DNA from: Moniliophthora roreri
Taxonomy: Eukaryota; Basidiomycota; Agaricomycetes; Agaricales; Marasmiaceae
DNA length: 64,000 nt
Direction of reading: 5' to 3'
NCBI GenBank assembly: GCA_001466705.2
Contig: LATX02000035.1
Location: 372,001-436,000, forward strand
Shown here in pieces: positions 57,689 through 64,000 of this stretch (its first letter is position 1; every line of letters starts with the position of its first letter). The notes beneath the pieces are model-generated. The model saw nothing but the letters and a program-made list of their open reading frames with translations, did no database searches and was not told the origin of the DNA. Made by a program: the position numbers and the translations under genes.

Positions 57689-58690
57689 TCAGACACTGTG
57701 GAAGTGGACGGGGATGAGATATGCCTGAAACCTCCAAGTAGCATATGCAATTAGAAAACCGACACCGACCAAAACTGCAAACATTTCCGCGAGTACCTCA
57801 CGAAATTGTCGGGTAGCTCTTGCAGCTCCTTCCAAGTCAGGGGCAACGTCGTCCCAATGCGACTTGTCTTTGCCGTCCAGTCTGAACTTGGTTCGTCTCA
57901 TTCCCAGATTGCTCTGCAATGTCATTGCCATTCCTACACCATAAACATGGCGTCTCTTTTCCAGCCAGCCTCTCCAAGTGTTCTTGCCATAATATCTAGA
58001 GAATATGACAGGCACAACCTGCACAGCAAGGATAATACAAAGCTTCATGTTCATGCTCCAGCTGGGCTCGGGCACTTTGAGATAGGTGGCAAGCTTATGG
58101 CCCAGCAGACGATGTGTGACAGCGCAATTCCACTCTAGGGTGTTATACAGTGGTGGACAGCTGGTTGTTGCCACCAAGATGGGCATAGTGGGGGCATTGA
58201 GCGATGCCGTATCAGTCTCACCGTCGGGGGAGAATAGGTGGATGACCATGGACGATAAGAATCGGTCTGAAGCATTGATATTGGAAAAGTACTGCCTTAG
58301 AATGGTCGGCGACACTCCCATGTGGAAGCCCACATGCCTCCAGATAGCTAAGAATGTTTTGGCATTGCTGTGGCTAGGTGTCAAGCCTAATGCAGTCAGT
58401 GTCCACAAGGTGACAGTGGAGAACGAAGCTAGCCTGTAATTGTTGAGAATATCAGTTATAGTGCAGTGCGAAAACTCACATACAGTCGTTCCGGAAAAGG
58501 TTGTCCGATGTTTGTTTGGCCTCGAAAAAAATCAAAAAATTCAGAGAAAATAGAAAAAAAAAACGAATCCCTATTCTTCCTGCACTTACTGCTCCAATGC
58601 AAGCTACGATAGGTTCATATGGGTCAGATATGTTCAGAGAAAACTCGTGGGGGGATTTTGAAGCGTAAATTCAACTTATAGAGGGGGTAG
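57689..58690 (-). CDS. MpaB/DUF2236-type oxygenase-like protein, 5' end unresolved
   Basis: Reading down from about 58,690: SPHEFSLNISDPYEPIVACI joins over an intron to AAKQTSDNLFRNDC, and over a second to MLASFSTVTLWTLTALGLTP. The main exon has FLAIWRHVGFHMGVSPTILR, MVIHLFSPDGETD and HRLLGHKLATYLKVPEPSW, a hydrophobic helix (LCIILAVQVVPVIFS), then YYGKNTWRGWLEKRRHVYGV. A second helix (EMFAVLVGVGFLIAYATW) precedes the stop at 57,689. The order matches fungal ER-bound oxygenase-like proteins of the MpaB/DUF2236 family. A TGA lies just upstream of the first exon segment, and no start codon or N-terminal exon could be found. The gene is therefore 5' truncated, or its first exons lie upstream in unrecognised form. 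Confidence 0.65.
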
Positions 58691-58699
58691 GTACATCCG

Positions 58700-59760
58700 G
58701 AAATAGCATGCAATAAAAGCAACTTCCCAGGGCGAATATAGGCAGTAAATGGGTTGAGAGACGAAAGAAGTAACTTGAAAGGCTGAGAAACTATGTATTT
58801 CTGCTGGATGAGTGGTGCAAAGAAGGGTTACGCCGAAGTGACCGAACAACTACACCTCGGATGCTCTGTTTCAACATTCTGAACCTTGATAAGTGTAGAC
58901 GATGATTCCAGTCTTCATATGAATGCTCCAGTCCAGGTTATTCGCGATTTCATGCTGAAAATAGCGGTTACACGTACGCCGCCCACGACCACCTATAGGG
59001 CCGTGTTGAAGCATTCTGTGGGCTTGGAAGTTCTTTTCGATGGCATTGAAACTGGGATGCTGGGATTTCAGAACGGAGGAACGCAGTTTTCGGTACTTTC
59101 AATGCTGAACTGGATCTGGGATTAGACGACTCTTCCTCAACTTGCATAAAAAACCACGCACCTGCACCGAACATGCACCACTGCCCACTCCTGAACATAC
59201 TTTATCTCTGCTGGTGTCTCCTGCCCAAAACTCCCTGCAGATGACCTCTGCTCAATGGTCTATGCACCAATGATCATGTTGAAGCCATACTTGGGCGATA
59301 GGTTCATCAGAATGCTGCATTTCATTAGATAGTGCAGAAGGATGTTTCTGGCAAGGTTTTAAGTCTTCTGAGAGGGCCCAGAGGCGAGGTGTTGTGTGCA
59401 ATGATTTTGAATGAATTTTCTTATTTTCCTTGAATTTCTTGGTTTGTTTGAGGCCAAACAAACATTGGACAACCTTTTCTGGAACAACTGTAGCTGAGTT
59501 TTGCTGACTACATGAACTTCCATCATGTCATTGCAAGTAGAGGACTTGCTGGGATATGCGGATATGCTCAGCTGTTATCACTCGAAGAGTATTTTTGTCA
59601 CTTGCAGAAATATTTTTTTAAAGTTTTCTTATCATCTTTCTTCCTTGTTCTTGAGAACCTTGGGAACAAGGTTTTCCGAAAATGCTGTAAACATTCAGAG
59701 TATGACTTCCCATAAGGTTTTTTCACCTAAACAATTGATTCGTCTTATTTGAATTATTCA
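58700..59760. other. intergenic region, no gene recognised
   Basis: About 1 kb with short frames only. Some repeat-derived sequence is likely, as CpG is sparse from about 59,150. Confidence 0.4.
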
Positions 59761-60071
59761 GATTTCTCCCCTTACCTGACACTGCTCCCCGCCTCTTTTT
59801 GGTATGTGACTCTGGAATACTGTCAGGCCTTCATCCAATGCATACATGCCCAGGAGGGCATTGTGTAATTTACCTCCTCTATGTCATGAAGAAGGTATGA
59901 CATTTCTGATCATCATCTCTGTACTCTGAAAGTATACAGCACAACAAAAAGCCATGCTACTCACACCTTGTCTCCAATGCATTCAGAGTTCAGGGTGTTC
60001 TTCAGAATCCCAGCCTAGCCGTTTGTTGAACCCTCTGACTCTGAGGGCCTTACAGGGACACCATGGTGAAT
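59761..60071 (+). repeat. inverted duplication, left arm
   Basis: About 311 bp. Its reverse complement matches 60,311-60,610 (shared words include CTCCCCTTAC, GCCAGGCCTTCATCCA in the right copy against GTCAGGCCTTCATCCA here, and TTACCTCCTCTATGTCATGA in both). Only a couple of CpGs remain here, against about ten in the right arm. Confidence 0.8.
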
Positions 60072-60310
60072 GAATCCTTTCCTAAATTCCTCAGGTGAAC
60101 CAAAAAGTCTTGGGTGTTCTAGATCCACCACTGGGATTCTTCACCAGAGAGCAGGTCATACAGATGTGGGCCTGAAGGTTGGGATTTGTCCCGCACCCAT
60201 GGTCCGCACTTTGCCAACATAATGGACGACTTCCTATAAGGTTTCGATTCTCATCTGTTGATTCTGATGACTTTCTGAGAGAAACATCACATTATCTCAA
60301 TGAACAATCA

Positions 60311-60610
60311 ATTCACCATGGTGTTCTTGACAGTGCTCTTATAAGGCCCTCGGGGGATTCAGCAAATGGTTAAACAGGAGTCTCGAAGAACACCATGAGC
60401 TCAGGCATGGCCTTACATTTATACCGTGACTTTGTTGTGCAATATACTCTCAGAGTTAGTGATCGGAAGTGTCATACCTCCTTCATGACATAGAGGAGGT
60501 AAAATATGCAATGTCTTGGACGTGTTTGAGTGGATGAAGGCCTGGCAGTCTTCCGGAGTCACATATCGAAGAGGCAGGGAGCGATCGGGTAAGGGGAGAG
60601 ATCAGAAATC
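60311..60610 (-). repeat. inverted duplication, right arm
   Basis: About 300 bp, 239 bp from the left arm. Read on the minus strand it contains an exon-like frame RYVTPEDCQAFIHSN followed by TLHILPPLCHEG and a GT donor. This suggests the repeat derives from a protein gene that I cannot name. Confidence 0.8.
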
Positions 60611-60724
60611 TACGGTGGGTTCATGCGGGTATCGTTGCCGAGTCAAATAACGGATTTTCTCACATGATTTGCAAAATTTTGTGCCGCGTCCCCCTTCTCA
60701 AAACTGACTTATACCTCTCTTCTA

Positions 60725-61010
60725 GCTTCAATTTGAGTCCCTGGGATACTGTGGCCTGTATCGGAGGGTCCGAGAGGTTCTAGAACTCTTGGTTCAAGTG
60801 TCACAAGCCGCTAAGGTGCATGCCCTGCTTCTTCTTTTCTGTCTTTTCTCTAACTTAACCATATATATACAGGTAAGGCTCAAGAGCTTCCCGCCCTTTC
60901 TCGGAATCCAGAGAGATTTTTCCCAATTCTTTATCATAGAAGTCTATTCAATCGGAATCGTCAAGTCGTCGACTGAATCAACCTTTCCCCCAGTCAATTC
61001 ATCATTATAA
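60725..61010 (+). pseudogene. two exon-like fragments, unknown protein
   Basis: After an AG at 60,725-60,726 a frame reads LGYCGLYRRVREVLELLV then QVSQAAK. A GTGCAT...TATATACAG intron joins it to VRLKSFPPFLGIQRDFSQFF and a stop at 61,008. It looks coding, but no start or family was found. It may be the remains of the gene that was duplicated in the neighbouring inverted repeat. Confidence 0.3.
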
Positions 61011-62126
61011 CTCATGAACACGCTATGCGGCCGTGACGATGTCTTAGTCGGACCCTTAGAACCACCTAGAAACATGACTCAGTTTATAGTGCTGGCCGGA
61101 CGAATATCATTTTGATATCATTCATCCTTAATTCATCCCTACGTCCAACTTCTTTACCATTCGATACCCTCATATGCTCGCATATTTTCTTAGTAGAATC
61201 AAATATGTATTTTAGAGTGCCTGAATACATCCAATGGTGCGTTAAGCATAGACACTAAAGCCTGTGAAATTCGTATTTTTTTTGGACCAAGAGCCCCAGA
61301 TCCTCCCGGAGCCTCTGATTAAACGCTACAATACTTGAGCGACCGCGTTTTGAAGCCAGAAGAGAGATATAAACTAGCTTTTGAGTACTTTGAGTAGGAA
61401 ACACGGCACAAAATCTTGAAAATCGTGTGAGAAAACCGTCATTTTGACCTTGAACTTCTCGGCAACGGTATGCGGGAAAATCCTTCCGAGACGATTACCA
61501 AAAGTAAATTCTTAGCTGGACCGATCGTGGACTTCGCCGCAAAAAGAGTCGACGACCCTAGAGTAAAGTGCCAGTCTGGTGCCAGTTCTTCCAAGTTCAA
61601 ATTGTTTCACATAAAAGAGCCGCGATCGATGAATGCCACTACTTTTTGCAAACTGCTGTAAGTGCTTGGCGAAAAGACCTTACGGGAAGTCGTCTAATGT
61701 GGGGCATAAACGCATAGCCATTCGGCCAGTGTAAAATACATTTGTAGTAGAAGAAGCGAAGACAACGGAAGGGTCGAGGTCTAGACCAAAAAATCGAAAG
61801 CAAAATGCAAGGGGGTAAGAATACACCTACAAGGGACAAGAGATATCCAAAGAGCGTGAATTATGAAACAGACTGCCATGTAATGTACTGTAATGTACTG
61901 ACCCATGTATGGATAGCAATGATCAAGAATAGATATGTGAAAGTTGACGTTACGTCGAACAGTTGTCATAGACTGGTACACCAGGGGGTAGTACACCTTA
62001 AGGTTTCAAGAAACATGGTGTGTTGGGACATATACCTGGTTAAGTAGCGGGAAATTTAGCTAACGTCTAAAGAAGAATCCAGGGACCCACAGAAAAATAA
62101 CAATAACAAAATCTGGGTAGATGCCT
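61011..62126. other. intergenic region, no gene recognised
   Basis: About 1.1 kb between the fragment above and the G-alpha 3' end. Only short frames without family features. Confidence 0.45.
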
Positions 62127-64000
62127 TCATAAGATGTTCGTTTCAGACAGGGTCTTAATCAAGATTAGCTCTTGAATGTGCTGAATCACGACACCGGTGG
62201 CTTTTGTGTCCTGATTGGATATGAGTATTGATATCCCAGAATAGAAAAGGCAATGAACGCACTACAGCACACGTCAAGTGAGGATGTATCTTCCTCTTTT
62301 TCGGTGAATGTTGATGATGGAGACCGTTGAACATATCGAGCAGATCTTGTAGCCGAGTTAATGGACATACAGTAGGGGGTGCGATTGCCAGGTACTCACA
62401 TCGGCTGACAGCCTCGACCTCGTTGGGTCGGCCTTTGTAACTGGTCACGTATCTACTGAACTGAATGCCAGCTTTAAGATGAGCGTCGAGAATATCAATT
62501 TTGTTGAGCAGAAGGATGAGGTCAACGTTGGCGAGAAGCTTATTCGAGCAGATAGTTCGCCATAGCTTCATGGAGTCTGCCTGTAGTCAGAGGTCAGCGA
62601 ACTGATTTGGTATCGGGCATAACGGATTCTCACCAATCGGTTTACCGTCCGATCTTCGGCTAATGCTTGATTGAACGCTTTACCGGTGTCAGTTGACGTG
62701 TGGGACGGGCCGCGGGGAGAACTTGCCTGATATAGGTGCTAGGAATATTATCACGGTGACTAGAATGTGGCTTAGCGACAAGGGAAAGTAGGTAAAGATG
62801 GCGGTAAACTTACCGTCGTCGAAAAATTGTGCCCACGCGGCTAAACAAGGTTAATCGAGACGTAAAGGCAATGTACGCAAGTAGAGTGACAAACCTCGTT
62901 GGGATCGCGCTCCGCCAACATCATAGACCACCCATTCACGGCCGCCTCCGTTTTCAGGAGCTGTAAGAAAGATACGGGAGTCAATGGACGCGGCGCTCCG
63001 GAAAAGAAGGGAGACAAACCACTATTTTCCATAAATATCCGGTGTTCTTCGGGGCCGATTGTGCGGACTCGAGCTCGTAGGATATCGCCTGCACATTGTT
63101 TAGCGTCCTGGTAATTTACCTAAAGGTCGCAGGAACGAACTTGATGTTGGCATGTAGTTCTCGTCGGTTACTCGGGGCACGTCTTCCAAAAAGCTAGATT
63201 GAAACATGCATCAGCACTTGAGACCGCCACAGAACGGTTTGAGAAAACGCACAATCCCGGCTGATCTCTCAGATATACCTCTTCTTCCATAAGCTTCGCC
63301 TGCACCTTTGGATGCCGCCACAGTGCCCCGATATCTTCGTTGCAAGCAGTGATAATTCTCCGGTTCTGCATATCTTCAAATTTGTTGTAGCTGGTGTCCT
63401 GGGAGTCGTAGGAGTGTCGCTTAAACTTGCTCGTGAGAAGGCCTTTCCAGCTATTATGCCCAGAGCGAACAGATATCTCTGCTGCACGGGTGGGATGGTA
63501 AGGTTGCCATTGATAGTGCTTGATGTGTGTGGGATCGATATCCGCTTTCCGATAATCATAGTTGTCGGGAACTGCTGGTAACACAGTGGAGGAACCGGTG
63601 ATCCGTTTAGTCAGAGCCTCTTCCACCTGTTTGAGGGGCGCAAGGGAAAAGCAGAGCTTGCGGAGAGTATCGTCGAGCTGTGCTGCGAGGGGTGGTGGAG
63701 ATGTTGAGCCCGAACGAGGTGGGACTAGGATGTTCAAAATGAAGTTGACGGAGCGGACTAGGTTGAGATGAATGATAGGCCGCCAAAGTTCAGCCTGTGA
63801 TATGATAAGAAAAGTCAAAGTAAGTTATATTCCGCAATACCTGGTCATTGAAAGCCTTAGGAGAGAAATGAAGTTGAAAATTCTTCAAAATCGTCGATTT
63901 CCCTGATTCTGCCTGTCCTGCGCAAAATCAGAATCCGTAGCGCCTCCTGCTATAAGCAATAACTCACCTAGCAAGAGTATTTTTGCCCCAGGCGCCTTCC
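62127..64000 (-). CDS. heterotrimeric G-protein alpha subunit, divergent basidiomycete type (5' end outside window)
   Basis: The gene enters at the right edge with GAKILLLG joined over an intron to QAESGKSTILKNFQLHFS (the P-loop; usual form GAGESGKS). Then come AELWRPIIHLNLVRSVNFIL, a helical-domain insertion of roughly 100 residues (PPRSGSTSPPPLAAQLDD, later SGHNSWKGLLTSKFKRHS), and NRRIITACNEDIGALWRHP. Switch I reads DILRARVRTIGPEEHR, keeping Arg and Thr. Switch II reads VVYDVGGARSQR, with Ala (codon 62,908-62,910) for the catalytic Gln. Then FLAPIS, AEDRTVNRL, KLWRTICSNKLLANV, LILLLNKIDIL (NKxD present), and TCAVDTKAT for the guanine ring. It ends KTLSETNIL, TGA at 62,127. Receptor-coupled signalling at the plasma membrane is the family role. 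Slow or absent GTP hydrolysis is inferred from the Ala. Confidence 0.88.

Overview
This window is nuclear DNA of a filamentous basidiomycete, most likely an Agaricomycete mushroom. Host genes are dense and cut by many introns of about 50-60 nt. The families fit this group: a KDZ transposase with CxC5/CxC6 cysteine clusters, a lineage-type divergent G-alpha subunit, an MpaB/DUF2236 oxygenase-like gene, and long-LTR Gypsy chromoviruses and Copia elements.

Positions 1 to about 21,720 are a transposon block. A decayed KDZ transposase (about 1,860-4,432) is followed by an old Ty3/Gypsy element on the minus strand (4,947-20,277, LTRs 4,947-5,380 and 19,849-20,277). A younger 7.1-kb Gypsy element (11,843-18,989, 373-bp LTRs, 5-bp target duplication GTGTG) is inserted in its gag gene. 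Removing the insertion and one duplication copy rejoins the gag frame exactly. The 3' end of a Copia element (20,278-21,057) abuts the right LTR. The older elements have almost no CpG. Their reading frames are kept but interrupted mainly by TGA codons where Arg (CGA) is expected, as cytosine methylation and deamination would produce. The old Gypsy element also carries a plus-strand cysteine-rich reading frame (5,533-6,942) antisense to its pol.

Positions 21,967-46,321 hold ordinary, mostly intact host genes: betaine-lipid synthase BTA1 (-), RAD23 (-), an LRR protein (+), an ARF6-type GTPase (+), a BTB protein (-), mitochondrial import motor subunit PAM16 (-), RNA polymerase I subunit RPA43 (+), proteasome beta-2/PUP1 (-), a small 71-aa gene (-), a cysteine synthase (+), a PSR/SCP-type phosphatase (+), a large membrane/coiled-coil protein (-) and a bZIP factor (+).

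Positions 46,975-64,000 mix core and lineage-specific genes: a broken F-box-type gene whose 3' half has no CpG, 3-hydroxyacyl-CoA dehydratase PHS1 (-), a multi-exon gene resembling an expanded agaric NTPase family (-), a GCFC/NTR2-type splicing factor (+), a secreted aspartic protease (-), an MpaB-like gene without a recognisable start (-), an inverted duplication (59,761-60,610), and a G-alpha gene (-) that runs off the right edge and has Ala in place of the switch II catalytic Gln.

Exon junctions were worked out by eye from GT/AG signals and continuity with family motifs. Where a junction could not be resolved this is stated. No rRNA, tRNA or CRISPR was recognised.
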